Positions 7,640 through 16,270 of a stretch of DNA of 64,000 nucleotides are shown piece after piece. Under the pieces are notes generated by a model. The model was not told the DNA's origin and ran no database searches. It saw nothing but the letters and a program-made list of their open reading frames with translations. The number at the start of each line of letters is the position of its first letter. Position 1 is the stretch's first letter. This stretch comes from Saccharopolyspora shandongensis (lineage in GTDB: Bacteria > Actinomycetota > Actinomycetes > Mycobacteriales > Pseudonocardiaceae). A program made the translations under genes and the position numbers. The stretch covers positions 124,001-188,000 of the forward strand of contig NZ_FNOK01000005.1 of the NCBI RefSeq assembly GCF_900106995.1. Direction: 5' to 3'.

Positions 7640-9694
7640 CTACGGCGTCTTGAGGACCGTCAGCAGCTGGGTCGCGCGGCTGAGGGCGACGTAGAGGGCT
7701 CGGCGGCCGGTGCTGGATTCCGCGGCCAGGCCGTCCGGGTCGACGACCACCACTGCGTCGTACTCCATGCCCTTGGCCTCCAGGCTGCCGACCACGCGGA
7801 GCCGGTCCGAGTCGGACCCATCCACAGTGGACAGCCACTCGCGGACCTCGTCGCGGCGCGCCATCGTGGTGATCACGCCCACCGTGCCCTCGGCCGCCGC
7901 CACCAGCTCCACCGCGGCCGACCGCGCCGCCTGCGGCAGCTCGTCGGCGGCCATCTCGCGCACCGCCGGCTCGATGCCGGTCGTGCGCACCGCGACCGGC
8001 AAGTCGTCGGCCGGGACCAGGTCGCGGACCGCGTCGGCGGCGACCGCGAAGATCTCCGCCGAGTTCCGGTAGTTGGTGCGCAGCGTGAACCGGCGGTGCG
8101 TGCGCTGAGCGCTCAACGCCTCCTGCCGCGCCGCGGCGGCCTCCGCCGGATCGGGCCACGACGACTGGACCGGGTCGCCCACGATCGTCCAGCTCGCGTG
8201 CCGCCCGCGGCGGCCCACCATGCGCCATTGCATCGGCGAGAGGTCCTGCGACTCGTCGACCACCACGTGCGCGTACTCGTCGTAGTTGACCGCGCGGCGC
8301 GCCTGCTCCGCCTCCGGGGCGGTGCGGCGGCGCTTCGGCGGCGGCCCGGCCAGCACCCGCAGCTCGTCGATCAACGCGATGTCGGCGACCGTCCACTCGG
8401 TCACCTCGGACCACGACTTCGCCAGCAGGTCGACCTCCTCGGCCGACAGCAACCGGCGGGCTGCCTGGGACAGCCGCGCCGGATCGGACAGCCAGCGCAG
8501 CACCTGCATCGGGTACAGCGGCGGCCACCACGCGACCAGGAACCGGTGGAACTCGATGCGCTCGCCGATCTCGGTGATCAGCCGGTCCCGGTCGGGCTGG
8601 AAGTTCTCGTCGGCGGCCTGCTTCGCCTGCTGCCACAGGGCTTCCAGCAGCGCGTCGGCCGCGCGCATCCGGTACCGGTTGGGCTGCCCGCCCTTGTTGT
8701 GCAGCGAGCGGCGGATCCGCTTCAGCTCGTCGGCCTGCAGCTTCAGCACCGTGCCGCGGTAGAACATCTGCAGGTGGTCCGGGGCGTCCGGCGGCGGCAG
8801 CCGTAGCGCCCGCCGGAGCACCTTGACCATCCGCGAGGAGCCTTTGATCTCCGCCGTGCGCGGGTCGTCGATCTTGGCCGTGCCGATGCCGTCCAGCACC
8901 TCGCCGAGGGCCCGCAGCTCGACGTTGTGCTCGCCCATCGACGGCAGCACGCGGGAGATGTAGGACATGAACACCGGGGACGGGCCGACCACCAGCACCC
9001 CGGGGCCGCCGAGCCGGCGCTGCTCGCGGTAGAGCAGGTAGGCGGCGCGGTGCAGCGCCACCGCGGTCTTGCCGGTGCCCGGGCCGCCGGTGATCTCGGT
9101 GACCCCGCCCTCCGGCGCCCGGATCGCGTCGTCCTGCTCCTTCTGGATGGTGGCGACGATGTTGCGCATCGAGTCGCCGCGCGACCGGGTCAGCGCCGCC
9201 ATCAGCGCGCCGTCGCCGATCACCCGCATGTCCGCCGGTGCCCGGTCCGGGTCCAGCAGGTCGTCGGAGAGGTCGACGACCCGCTCGCGGGAGGAGCGGA
9301 TCACCCGGCGCCGCACGACGTCCAGCGGCTGTTCGGGAGTGGCCTGGTAGAACGCCGCCGCCAGCGGGGCCCGCCAGTCCACCAGCAGGTTGTCGAACTG
9401 CGGGTCGCGGATGCCCAGCCGGCCGATGTGCACGGCGTCGCCGCCGGCGAAGTCCAGGCGGCCGAACACCAGCCCCTCGGACTCCGCGTTCAGCGCCTGC
9501 AGCGTCCGGTTCGCGTGGTACAGCATCACGTCGCGCTCGTTCAGCGCTTCGGGAGTGGCCTCCAGGCCGTACTCGTAGCTCTTGTCGCGCATCGCCTCGG
9601 CTTCGGCGCGCAGTTCGTCGAGCCGGGCGTAAACCCGGTCGACGTGCTGCTGCTCGACCGCGATCTCGGCCTGCTTGGTGGACGCTTCGGACAC
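7640..9694 (-). CDS. helD: HelD-like RNA polymerase-recycling ATPase (UvrD/Rep superfamily)
   Basis: A 684-residue SF1 helicase-like ATPase. It has a long helical N-terminus (about residues 1-60, coiled coil), a segment FGRLDF...IGRLGI typical of HelD, and Walker A GGPGTGKT followed by helicase motifs including DESQDLSPMQW and, near the C-terminus, a motif with KGMEYDAVVVVDP. Actinobacterial HelD proteins release stalled RNA polymerase from DNA and can confer rifampicin tolerance; this function is inferred from family. The GTG at 9694 is chosen because GGGGAGA lies ~9 bases upstream. It is divergent from rsmD. Confidence 0.85.
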   Translation of the reverse strand: MSEASTKQAEIAVEQQHVDRVYARLDELRAEAEAMRDKSYEYGLEATPEALNERDVMLYHANRTLQALNAESEGLVFGRLDFAGGDAVHIGRLGIRDPQFDNLLVDWRAPLAAAFYQATPEQPLDVVRRRVIRSSRERVVDLSDDLLDPDRAPADMRVIGDGALMAALTRSRGDSMRNIVATIQKEQDDAIRAPEGGVTEITGGPGTGKTAVALHRAAYLLYREQRRLGGPGVLVVGPSPVFMSYISRVLPSMGEHNVELRALGEVLDGIGTAKIDDPRTAEIKGSSRMVKVLRRALRLPPPDAPDHLQMFYRGTVLKLQADELKRIRRSLHNKGGQPNRYRMRAADALLEALWQQAKQAADENFQPDRDRLITEIGERIEFHRFLVAWWPPLYPMQVLRWLSDPARLSQAARRLLSAEEVDLLAKSWSEVTEWTVADIALIDELRVLAGPPPKRRRTAPEAEQARRAVNYDEYAHVVVDESQDLSPMQWRMVGRRGRHASWTIVGDPVQSSWPDPAEAAAARQEALSAQRTHRRFTLRTNYRNSAEIFAVAADAVRDLVPADDLPVAVRTTGIEPAVREMAADELPQAARSAAVELVAAAEGTVGVITTMARRDEVREWLSTVDGSDSDRLRVVGSLEAKGMEYDAVVVVDPDGLAAESSTGRRALYVALSRATQLLTVLKTP

Positions 9695-9891
9695 CTGTGT
9701 CGTTCTCCCCGTGTGGTGCAGTGGGCAGACCAATCAGCCTACGGCCCGCCGCGGCAACGGCTTGCTGCTCCCAGGAGCTAAGAACGTGCATACCCAGGCG
9801 TAAACTGCGGCGAACACCGGAACCCGCCGCGCGGGAGCGCTTGGCGGGCCCGCGGGGCACCGGACGAACGCGGGTGCGCGACGATGGTCGG

Positions 9892-10452
9892 GTGACTCGG
9901 ATCGTGGCCGGAAGCGTGGGCGGGCGGCGCATCGACGTGCCCCCGCGAGGCACCAGACCCACCTCGGAGCGGGTGCGGGAAGCCCTGTTCAGCGCGCTCG
10001 AGTCGGCCATCGAGCTGACCGGCGCGCGGGTGCTCGACCTCTACGGCGGCTCCGGGGCGCTCGGTCTCGAAGCCCTCTCCCGCGGCGCCGCGCACGCCAC
10101 GTTCGTCGAATCCGACCGGCGCGCCGCCCAGCTGCTGCGCCGCAACGCCGCGTCGCTCGGCTTCCGCGACGTCCGGGTGGAGCAGGCGAAGGCCGAAACC
10201 CTGATCGGCACCCCGACGGCGCAGCCGTTCAACGTGGTGCTGGCCGACCCGCCCTACGACCTCGCGCCGGAGCTGCTGCAGCGCGTGCTGGCCGGGCTGG
10301 CCCCCAACGGCTGGACCGCGCCGGGCAGCCTCGTGATCGTCGAGCGCGCGGTGCGCAGCGGCGAACCGGACTGGCCGCCGCCGCTGCGGGCCTTCCGCAC
10401 CAAGCGCTACGGCGACACCGCCGTCCACTGGGCCACGCACGAGGAGTTGTGA
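9892..10452 (+). CDS. rsmD: 16S rRNA (guanine966-N2)-methyltransferase
   Basis: A 186-residue SAM-dependent methyltransferase that modifies G966 of 16S rRNA. The start TRIVAGSVGGRRIDVPP and TRPTSERVREALFSAL are characteristic; motif I is VLDLYGGSGALGLEALSRG and the catalytic motif is ADPPYDL. GTG 9892 gives the canonical N-terminus, with only a weak purine-rich site upstream. It sits directly before coaD, the usual arrangement. Confidence 0.94.
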   Translation: MTRIVAGSVGGRRIDVPPRGTRPTSERVREALFSALESAIELTGARVLDLYGGSGALGLEALSRGAAHATFVESDRRAAQLLRRNAASLGFRDVRVEQAKAETLIGTPTAQPFNVVLADPPYDLAPELLQRVLAGLAPNGWTAPGSLVIVERAVRSGEPDWPPPLRAFRTKRYGDTAVHWATHEEL

Positions 10453-10515
10453 AAGCCCTTTGCCCGCGCCGGTGACCCGCGCCACGTCGTCCTGGGGGCA
10501 GCCCCGGCCTGCTGC

Positions 10516-10521
10516 TAACGT
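10516..10521 (+). promoter_or_regulatory. Possible -10 box (TAACGT) of coaD
   Basis: TAACGT ends 8 bases before the coaD ATG, and no Shine-Dalgarno sequence is visible between them. This spacing would put the transcription start at or next to the ATG, giving a leaderless mRNA. No convincing -35 is seen. Confidence 0.35.
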
Positions 10522-10529
10522 GCCAGCTC

Positions 10530-11012
10530 ATGAGGCGTGCCGTGTGTCCTGGCTCCTACGACCCGGTGACGAACGGTCATCTGGACATCATCGAGCGAGC
10601 GTCGAAGCTGTTCGACGAGGTCGTCGTCGCGGTACTCATCAACAAGAACAAGAAGAGCCTGTTCAGCGTCGAAGAGCGGCTGGAGATGCTGCGCGAGGTC
10701 ACCGCCCAGTGGCCGAACGTGCGCATCGACGCCTGGCACGGCCTGCTCGTGGACTACTGCAAGGCGCACGACATCGGCGCGATCGTCAAGGGCCTGCGCG
10801 CGGTCAGCGACTTCGACTACGAGCTGCAGATGGCGCAGATGAACCAGCAGCTGTCCGGGGTGGAGACGATGTTCATGTCCACCAACCCGCTGTACAGCTT
10901 CCTGGCCAGCTCGCTGGTCAAGGAGGTCGCCACCTACGGCGGCGACGTGTCGAACCTGCTGCCGCCGACGATCGAGCGGCGGCTCCTCGACCGGCTGGCC
11001 GAGCAGAACTGA
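10530..11012 (+). CDS. coaD: Phosphopantetheine adenylyltransferase
   Basis: Fourth step of coenzyme A synthesis: transfers AMP from ATP to 4'-phosphopantetheine to give dephospho-CoA (cytosol, hexamer). At 160 residues it has the family length. The nucleotidyltransferase signature [14 protein letters not shown] is at the N-terminus, the conserved Lys/Arg loop (NKNKKSLFS) and [11 protein letters not shown] follow, and the ADP-binding stretch [13 protein letters not shown] is near the end. Confidence 0.97.
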   Translation: MRRAVCPGSYDPVTNGHLDIIERASKLFDEVVVAVLINKNKKSLFSVEERLEMLREVTAQWPNVRIDAWHGLLVDYCKAHDIGAIVKGLRAVSDFDYELQMAQMNQQLSGVETMFMSTNPLYSFLASSLVKEVATYGGDVSNLLPPTIERRLLDRLAEQN

Positions 11013-11123
11013 CCGCGATTGGGCCGATCGGCTCAACTCGTGTCCCACGATGGTGCCACGTGACGTTTCGGGTTCACGTCAGCTTCAGTACGTGATCAGG
11101 TCATCGACGTAGCGTGCTCGACC

Positions 11124-11549
11124 ATGAAGCGGATCACGTCGAAGACACTCCAGGTCCTGTTGGCCGGTCTGATCGCCGTGGTGGGACTGGTCGGGTTCCA
11201 GGCGAGCGCCCTGCCCGCCGCGCCGACGGCTGCCGTCGCGCAGGCGCCGTGCGGGGACACCTCGGGCTTCCAGAAGGTCAACCTGTCGGCGCTGCCGAAG
11301 GAGGCGACCGACACGGTCAACCTCATCAAGAAGGGCGGCCCCTACCCGTACCCGCAGGACGGCACGGTCTTCCAGAACCGGGAAGGGATCCTGCCGGAGT
11401 GCGCCAGCGGCTACTACCACGAGTACACCGTCAAGACCCCCGGCAGCGACGACCGCGGCGCCCGCCGCTTCGTGGTCGGCGACGGCGGCGAGTACTTCTA
11501 CACCCAGGACCACTACGACAGCTTCCAGCTGACCAACATCAACGCGTAG
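11124..11549 (+). CDS. Secreted guanyl-specific ribonuclease, RNase Sa (N1/T1) family
   Basis: Secreted microbial ribonuclease of 141 residues with a signal peptide (hydrophobic 10-30, Ala-rich cleavage region near 35-42). The mature part follows Streptomyces RNase Sa closely: NLSALPKEATDTVNLI, QDGTVFQNREGILP, GYYHEYTV, RGARR. The catalytic set corresponds to Glu100, Arg111, Arg115 and His130 of the precursor, so activity is expected. RNase Sa has its single disulfide between the N- and C-terminal ends. Here the C-terminal cysteine is absent and a cysteine sits instead at 93 (LPEC), so the bridge would be Cys43-Cys93. I see no barstar-type inhibitor gene beside it. Confidence 0.9.
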   Translation: MKRITSKTLQVLLAGLIAVVGLVGFQASALPAAPTAAVAQAPCGDTSGFQKVNLSALPKEATDTVNLIKKGGPYPYPQDGTVFQNREGILPECASGYYHEYTVKTPGSDDRGARRFVVGDGGEYFYTQDHYDSFQLTNINA

Positions 11550-11562
11550 TCCACTGCGAGCC

Positions 11563-11593
11563 GTGCGCGTTCCGGGCCGTCCGGGACGCGCAC
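11563..11593 (+). terminator. Terminator hairpin after the RNase gene
   Basis: A 13-bp stem with one T-G pair: GTGCGCGTTCCGG (11563-11575) with CCGGGACGCGCAC (11581-11593), loop of five. It lies 14 bases after the stop codon. No T-tract, as is common in high-GC actinobacteria. Confidence 0.6.
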
Positions 11594-11746
11594 GAGCGCG
11601 TTCGGGGGCTTGACACGCGGAACTGGATTTCCCCCGTCGCACTGCCCTGCCCGGGCAGACTGATAGCAGGACAAACCCATGATCGGCGGTTGTGGGTGTT
11701 CTGAGATGCTTGCCGCTGCGGCGGCTACGACGGCAGGGAGATCAAG

Positions 11747-12481
11747 GTGTACCGGGTGTTCGAGGCGCTCGACGAGCTGGTCACGATCGTCGAAGAAGCG
11801 CGTGGCGTGCCCATGACGTCGGGGTGCGTGGTGCCCCGCGGCGACGTGCTGGAGCTGCTCGACGACGTGCGGGACGCGATCCCGCAGGAACTCGACGACG
11901 CCCAGGACGTGCTCGACCACCGCGACGAGGTGGTGTCCACCGCGGAGGCGCAGGCCGACAAGTCGGTCACCGACGCCCGCAACGAGGCCGACCGCACTGT
12001 CGGCTCGGCGCGCGCCGAGGCGGAGCAGCTGCTCGCCGACGCCCGGGAGCAGGCCGACGAGCTGCTGGCCGAGGCGCGGGCGCAGGCCGAGCAGGCGGTG
12101 ACCGCGGGCCGCCGCGAGTACGAGGAGTACGTCGGCCGCGCCCAGAGCGAGGCGGACCGCATGGTGCAGGCCGGTCGCGCCGCCTACGAGCAGTCGGTGC
12201 ACGAGGGCAAGGCGGAGCAGGCCCGGCTGGTGGCCGACACCGAGGTGGTGCAGGCGGCGAACACCGAGGCCAAGCGCATCGTCGACGAGGCGAACGAGGA
12301 CGGCGAGCGGCTGCGCAGCGAGTGCGACGCCTACGTCGACTCCCGGCTCGCGGACTTCGAGGACCTGCTCAGCCGCACGCTGCGCACGGTCGGCAAGGGC
12401 CGCCAGCAGCTGCGCAGCCCGATGGGCGCCCCCTTCGACTACGAGGAGTGGCACGCCGGCAACAAGCCCGGCGCCAACTGA
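11747..12481 (+). CDS. sepIVA: DivIVA-like septation protein, SepIVA
   Basis: A 244-residue, almost wholly helical protein. The N-terminus (VYRVFEALDELVTIVEEARG) is followed by a long Glu/Ala/Gln-rich coiled coil (about 55-200) and an acidic-to-basic C-terminal tail. This matches the mycobacterial SepIVA family (Rv2927c), a DivIVA-domain protein required for septation. The position between coaD and DUF177-rpmF-rnc is the same as in mycobacteria. GTG start 11747 with AGGGAG about 10 bases upstream. It is sometimes annotated as an ATP synthase B-like protein because of the coiled coil; context argues against that. Confidence 0.83.
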   Translation: MYRVFEALDELVTIVEEARGVPMTSGCVVPRGDVLELLDDVRDAIPQELDDAQDVLDHRDEVVSTAEAQADKSVTDARNEADRTVGSARAEAEQLLADAREQADELLAEARAQAEQAVTAGRREYEEYVGRAQSEADRMVQAGRAAYEQSVHEGKAEQARLVADTEVVQAANTEAKRIVDEANEDGERLRSECDAYVDSRLADFEDLLSRTLRTVGKGRQQLRSPMGAPFDYEEWHAGNKPGAN

Positions 12482-12644
12482 TCCCCGCGCCGGGGATCGC
12501 GCCGGACGCAGTCCTGTTCGTGGAGGGCCTGGTGTCGCGGCTGGAAGGGGGTCGCGTACGCTGGGAAAGCTGGCTGGGGATGATGCGCAGTTTCTCATCC
12601 GCCTATGCCGCACCGCCCTGTCGAATTGACCACCGAAACTTGTG

Positions 12645-13217
12645 ATGTCTCAGAACCATGCAGCGCACACCGCGCACGTCGGCCCCTGGGTGATCGACAC
12701 CCGGGAGATCGGCCACCGGGCCGGCAGCAGCCGTGCCTACACGCGCAGCGCCCCGGCGCCGACCGGGTTCGGGCTGGACATGATCAAAGTGCCGGAGGGC
12801 GATCCGGTGCAGCTCGACCTGCTGGCCGAGTCGGTGGTGGAGGGCGTGCTGGTGTCCGGCACCGCCGTGGCCACCCTGGCAGGCGAGTGCGTCCGATGCC
12901 TGGACTCGATCTCCGACGAGGTCGAGGTGGAGGTGCGGGAGCTGTTCGCCTACCCGGACAGCGCCACGGACGTCAGCACGGATGACGACGAGGTGGAGCG
13001 GGTCGTGCACGACCTGATCGACCTCGAACCGGTGGTGCGGGACGCGATGTTGCTGTCGCTGCCCTCGGCGCCGTTGTGCTCGCCGGACTGCCAGGGGCTG
13101 TGCTCCGGGTGCGGCGTGAAGTGGGCCGAACTCGCCCCGGATCACACGCATGAGACCATTGATCCTCGCTGGGCTGCGCTGCAAGAGCAGCTCGGCGGGA
13201 CCGAGGAGGAGAAGTAG
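12645..13217 (+). CDS. DUF177 (YceD) family protein, probable 23S rRNA accumulation factor
   Basis: A 190-residue protein of the DUF177/YceD family, which co-occurs with rpmF in most bacteria and in E. coli affects 23S rRNA accumulation. Visible features are CVRCLD (an N-terminal CxxC) and a C-terminal [13 protein letters not shown] cluster followed by [12 protein letters not shown], the family signature. Two adjacent starts exist, GTG 12642 and ATG 12645; I chose the ATG. It is spaced 2 bases from rpmF, so co-transcribed and probably co-translated with it. Confidence 0.9.
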   Translation: MSQNHAAHTAHVGPWVIDTREIGHRAGSSRAYTRSAPAPTGFGLDMIKVPEGDPVQLDLLAESVVEGVLVSGTAVATLAGECVRCLDSISDEVEVEVRELFAYPDSATDVSTDDDEVERVVHDLIDLEPVVRDAMLLSLPSAPLCSPDCQGLCSGCGVKWAELAPDHTHETIDPRWAALQEQLGGTEEEK

Positions 13218-13219
13218 TC

Positions 13220-13402
13220 GTGGCCGTCCCGAAGCGCAAGATGTCCCGGGCCAACACCCGTCACCGCCGGTCGCAGTGGAAGACCTCTGCGCCGACGCTG
13301 GTGCAGTGCTCCAACCGCTCCTGCCGCGAGCAGAAGCTGCCGCACGTCGTCTGCCCGGCCTGCGGCCAGTACGACGGCCGCCAGATCGTCCAGCCCGCCT
13401 GA
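13220..13402 (+). CDS. rpmF: 50S ribosomal protein L32 (zinc-binding form)
   Basis: A 60-residue ribosomal protein starting [20 protein letters not shown]. Four cysteines in two pairs (CSNRSC and CPAC) form the zinc ribbon of the C+ paralogue type, as opposed to zinc-free copies induced under zinc starvation. The purine-rich GAGGAGGAGAAG at the end of the upstream gene acts as ribosome site for the GTG start. Confidence 0.97.
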   Translation: MAVPKRKMSRANTRHRRSQWKTSAPTLVQCSNRSCREQKLPHVVCPACGQYDGRQIVQPA

Positions 13403-13416
13403 TCGGCGGTCGCGCA

Positions 13417-14163
13417 GTGGGGGGAAAGCAGTCGCGGGTCCGGAAGGTCGATCGGGCTCCGCTGTTGGCAGCGCTCGGCGTCGAGCTCGACGCCGAGCTG
13501 CTCACCCTTGCCCTCACCCACCGCTCGTACGCCTACGAGAACGGTGGCCTGCCGCCGAACGAGCGGCTGGAGTTCCTCGGCGACGCGGTGCTCGGCCTGG
13601 TGATCACCGATCACCTGTACACCGAGCACCCGGACCTGCCCGAGGGGCAGCTCGCGAAGCTGCGCGCCAGCGTGGTCAACATGCACGCGCTGGCCGGCGT
13701 CGCCCGCGAGCTCGGTGAGGGCGGTCTGGGCGAGTACCTGCTGCTGGGCAGGGGCGAGGAGCTCACGGGGGGCCGGGACAAGGCGAGCATCCTCGCCGAC
13801 GGCCTCGAAGCCGTGCTCGGCGCGGTGTACCTGGCCGAGGGCATCGACGTCGCCCGCGGCGTCGTCCACCGGCTGTTCGAGCCGCTGCTGGCCGAGGCGC
13901 CGCAGCGCGGGGCCGGGTTGGACTGGAAGACGAGTCTGCAGGAGCTGACCGCGTCGGCGGGGCTCGGCGTGCCCGAGTACCGGGTCGAGGAGCAGGGCCC
14001 GGACCACCGCAAGGAGTTCAGCGCCTACGTGGCGGTCGGCGGGCAGACCTACGGTCGCGGCGATGGCCGCACCAAGAAGGAAGCCGAGCAGAAGGCCGCC
14101 GAAGCGGCCTGGCGCCAGCTCTCCGAGCAGACCACCGAAGACGCCGAGACCCCTTCCACGTAG
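13417..14163 (+). CDS. rnc: Ribonuclease III
   Basis: Double-strand-specific endoribonuclease for rRNA and mRNA processing, 248 residues. The RNase III signature [12 protein letters not shown] and the second acidic motif [11 protein letters not shown] are intact. A C-terminal double-stranded RNA-binding domain runs from about 165 to 235 (DWKTSLQEL...[13 protein letters not shown]). The start at GTG 13417 is only 14 bases after rpmF; no strong ribosome site is seen, which fits translational coupling. Confidence 0.96.
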   Translation: MGGKQSRVRKVDRAPLLAALGVELDAELLTLALTHRSYAYENGGLPPNERLEFLGDAVLGLVITDHLYTEHPDLPEGQLAKLRASVVNMHALAGVARELGEGGLGEYLLLGRGEELTGGRDKASILADGLEAVLGAVYLAEGIDVARGVVHRLFEPLLAEAPQRGAGLDWKTSLQELTASAGLGVPEYRVEEQGPDHRKEFSAYVAVGGQTYGRGDGRTKKEAEQKAAEAAWRQLSEQTTEDAETPST

Positions 14164-14216
14164 CGGAATCCGGGGCCGCGCGCCGGGGTCCGGCGCGGGT
14201 GGTCGAAGATGTTTTC

Positions 14217-15107
14217 GTGCCCGAGTTGCCTGAGGTCGAGGTCGTCCGGCGCGGTGTCGCCGAACATGCTGTCGGCCGGACGTTGTCCGGCGTCGAGGTC
14301 CTGCATCCGCGCGCTGTCCGCCGACACGTGCCCGGTCCCGATGATTTCGCCGGTCGGCTCGCCGGTCGCTGTGTGAGCGCGGCGCGGCGGCGCGGCAAGT
14401 ACCTGTGGCTGGAGCTCGGCGACGAGGCCGGTGCGCCCGAGTCCGGCGGCGAAGCGCTCGTCGTGCACCTGGGGATGAGCGGTCAGCTGCTCGTGCAGCC
14501 CGGCGACGCCCCGGACGAGAAGCACCTGCGGGTCCGGATGATGTTCGCCGACGGCCGTTCGGAGCTGCGGTTCGTGGACCAGCGCACCTTCGGCGGCCTG
14601 CACCTGGCCGATCTGGTCGAGGTGGACGGGATCGCGCTGCCGAAGCCGGTGGCGCACATCGCGCCCGACCCGCTGGAGCAGGTGTTCGACCTCGATGCGG
14701 TGGCCGACCGGCTGCGGGCCCGGCGCACCGGGATCAAGCGGGCGCTGCTGGACCAGAGCCTGGTTTCCGGCGTCGGCAACATCTACGCGGACGAGGCGCT
14801 GTGGCGGGCGAAGCTGCACTGGGCCCGGCCCACGGGGACGCTGACGCGGCCCAAGATCCGCGAGCTCTTCGGCGCCGTCACCGATGTCATGCAGCAGGCG
14901 TTGCACGCCGGTGGCACCTCGTTCGACGCCTTGTACGTCAACGTGAACGGCGAATCCGGCTACTTCGACCGGTCGCTGGCGGTCTACGGGCAGGCGGGGC
15001 ACCCGTGCCCGCGGTGCGGGGCGTCGGTGCGACGTGATCCGTTCATGAACCGCTCGTCCTACACCTGCCCGGTGTGCCAGCCCAAGCCCCGGAACGCCCA
15101 CCTCTGA
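14217..15107 (+). CDS. mutM: Formamidopyrimidine-DNA glycosylase (Fpg)
   Basis: Base-excision repair of 8-oxoguanine and ring-opened purines, with AP lyase activity. The catalytic N-terminal proline requires the protein to begin Met-Pro-Glu-Leu-Pro-Glu, so the start must be GTG 14217 although the frame is open further upstream (ATG 14199). With it the protein has 296 residues. It shows the [12 protein letters not shown] start, the helix-two-turn-helix region near [12 protein letters not shown], and a C-terminal zinc finger (CPRCG, CPVC). Follows rnc at 53 bases, as in many actinobacteria. Confidence 0.96.
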   Translation: MPELPEVEVVRRGVAEHAVGRTLSGVEVLHPRAVRRHVPGPDDFAGRLAGRCVSAARRRGKYLWLELGDEAGAPESGGEALVVHLGMSGQLLVQPGDAPDEKHLRVRMMFADGRSELRFVDQRTFGGLHLADLVEVDGIALPKPVAHIAPDPLEQVFDLDAVADRLRARRTGIKRALLDQSLVSGVGNIYADEALWRAKLHWARPTGTLTRPKIRELFGAVTDVMQQALHAGGTSFDALYVNVNGESGYFDRSLAVYGQAGHPCPRCGASVRRDPFMNRSSYTCPVCQPKPRNAHL

Positions 15108-15132
15108 CGTTCATCCTTCCGGGTAGTTCTGG

Positions 15133-15195
15133 CGTTTTCGCGCGAAAACGGCGTCCGTCAGGCGTGGCGAGCGCCGTTTTCGCGCGAAAACGGCG
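15133..15195. terminator. Two palindromes with TTTTCGCGCGAAAA core between convergent genes
   Basis: Two perfect palindromes share a core: 15133-15150 (18 bases) and CGCCGTTTTCGC with GCGAAAACGGCG (15172-15195, 24 bases). The right arm of the first can also pair with the left arm of the second, giving a larger hairpin. Located between mutM and the SRPBCC gene read in opposite directions, so a bidirectional terminator is likely. A related palindrome is at 16351-16378. Confidence 0.65.
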
Positions 15196-15206
15196 TCAAC
15201 GAGGGC

Positions 15207-15608
15207 TCACTGCTCCGTTCCCAGGGCTGTTGTCACGGCGGTCATCGTGCTCCGCCAGTGGTCTCGTTGGCGGGCGCGCTCGTCCGCGTCGGCCAGCCAC
15301 TCCTGGTGGAAGCGCAGTTGCGTGCGGTCGCCCTTGCCCACGATCGCGAGCTGCACCGTCGTGTCGTGGTCCCAGTCGGCCGGTCGCCAGGTGAGCCGGA
15401 CCCGGTCGAGCTCGCGGTGGCTGCGGATCTCGCCGGTCGTGCCGTCCGCCGTCCGGTAGGTGTCGCCCTTCTCCAGGGTGGCGCCCGCGCCGAGCCACAG
15501 CGCGATGCCCGCCGGGCTGGTGAGGAAGCCCCAGACCTCGTCCGGCGGGTGGGGCACGGTCTTGGAGACCCCGATCTGGAAGCCGGCGTCCTTGGTCTGG
15601 CCGATCAT
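15207..15608 (-). CDS. SRPBCC family protein (AHSA1/START-like)
   Basis: A 133-residue protein of the SRPBCC ligand-binding fold: N-terminal strand FQIGVSKTVPHPPDEVWGFLTSPAGIALWLG, then RVRLTWRPADWDHDTTVQL and a C-terminal helix starting RDHWRSTMTAVTTAL. Similar proteins are annotated as AHSA1-like; a ligand is not identifiable. The start is ATG 15608, because codons upstream of it lie in the shared divergent promoter region. Transcribed divergently from the CGNR gene, and both probably respond to the same operator. Confidence 0.82.
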   Translation of the reverse strand: MIGQTKDAGFQIGVSKTVPHPPDEVWGFLTSPAGIALWLGAGATLEKGDTYRTADGTTGEIRSHRELDRVRLTWRPADWDHDTTVQLAIVGKGDRTQLRFHQEWLADADERARQRDHWRSTMTAVTTALGTEQ

Positions 15609-15627
15609 GTCCGCGCCCCGTCCTCGG

Positions 15628-15671
15628 TGTAACCGGTTAAAGTGGAAGAGAAACCGAATATAGTGGTTACA
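15628..15671. promoter_or_regulatory. Divergent promoter with 21-bp-spaced direct repeats
   Basis: Two 16-base direct repeats, TAACCGGTTAAAGTGG (15630-15645) and AAACCGAATATAGTGG (15651-15666), are spaced by exactly 21 bases, two helix turns. The region is also bounded by an inverted repeat TGTAACC/GGTTACA (15628-15634, 15665-15671). TATAGT (15659-15664) could be the -10 of the CGNR gene; its transcript would then start at or near the ATG (leaderless). That a regulator binds here is inference. Confidence 0.5.
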
Positions 15672-16270
15672 TGCGGGTGGGAACAAGGCTGCTGACCGCG
15701 GCGACCGGCGAACGGTTCCGGTTCGACGCCGGGTGCTTCTGCCTGGAGCTGCTGATCACCGGCGGGCCGGGGCCGTACCAGCGCTACGAGATCCTGCACG
15801 AGCCGGCGGATCTGGCGCGCTGGCTGGAGGGCTCGCGGCTGGCGGAAGTCGCGCCGCTGAGCGGCGACGACATCCGCATCCAGCCCGCCGAACTCCGCCG
15901 CATCAAGCGGTTCCGGGACACGATGTGGTCGGTCGCGAAGGCCGTGGCGCACGGCGAGCGCCCATCGAGCGCCGACCTGGAGGTGCTCAACGACAGCGCG
16001 GAGCCGCCGCCCCGGCCGCGGCTGGACCCGGCGACGGGCGTCCGGCAGTGGGCCTCGCCCGTCACCGGCGGCCAGATCCTCGGCGCCGCGGCTCGCGAAG
16101 CCATCGAGCTGCTCGGCGGCGAGCGAGTCGAGCGGCTCCGGGAATGCGCGGCGGACGACTGCTCGCTGCTCTTCCTCGACACCTCCCGGCCGGGCTCCCG
16201 CCGGTGGTGCTCGATGCAGCGCTGCGGGAACCGCCACAAGGTGAACGCCCACCGGGCCCGCCAGACCTGA
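15671..16270 (+). CDS. CGNR zinc-finger (ABATE domain) protein, probable transcription regulator
   Basis: A 199-residue protein. The N-terminal 130 residues form an ABATE-type domain (FRFDAGCFCLELLITGG...RWLEGSRLAEVAPL). The C-terminal CGNR zinc finger reads CAADDCSLLFLDTS then RRWCSMQRCGNRHKVNAHR, with four zinc cysteines and the CGNR motif. Such proteins are thought to be stress- or ligand-responsive regulators and often sit divergent to the gene they control, here the SRPBCC gene. No Shine-Dalgarno is visible before ATG 15671. Confidence 0.85.
   Translation: MRVGTRLLTAATGERFRFDAGCFCLELLITGGPGPYQRYEILHEPADLARWLEGSRLAEVAPLSGDDIRIQPAELRRIKRFRDTMWSVAKAVAHGERPSSADLEVLNDSAEPPPRPRLDPATGVRQWASPVTGGQILGAAAREAIELLGGERVERLRECAADDCSLLFLDTSRPGSRRWCSMQRCGNRHKVNAHRARQT

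Noticed and set aside
11610..11640. TTGACA at 11610 as a sigma-70 -35 box for sepIVA
   Set aside because: The -35 match is perfect, but no acceptable -10 occurs 16-19 bases downstream, so I do not call a promoter.
14199..14216. Upstream ATG of the mutM frame as the translation start
   Set aside because: It would add six residues before the catalytic proline. Fpg needs Pro immediately after the initiator Met, so GTG 14217 must be used.
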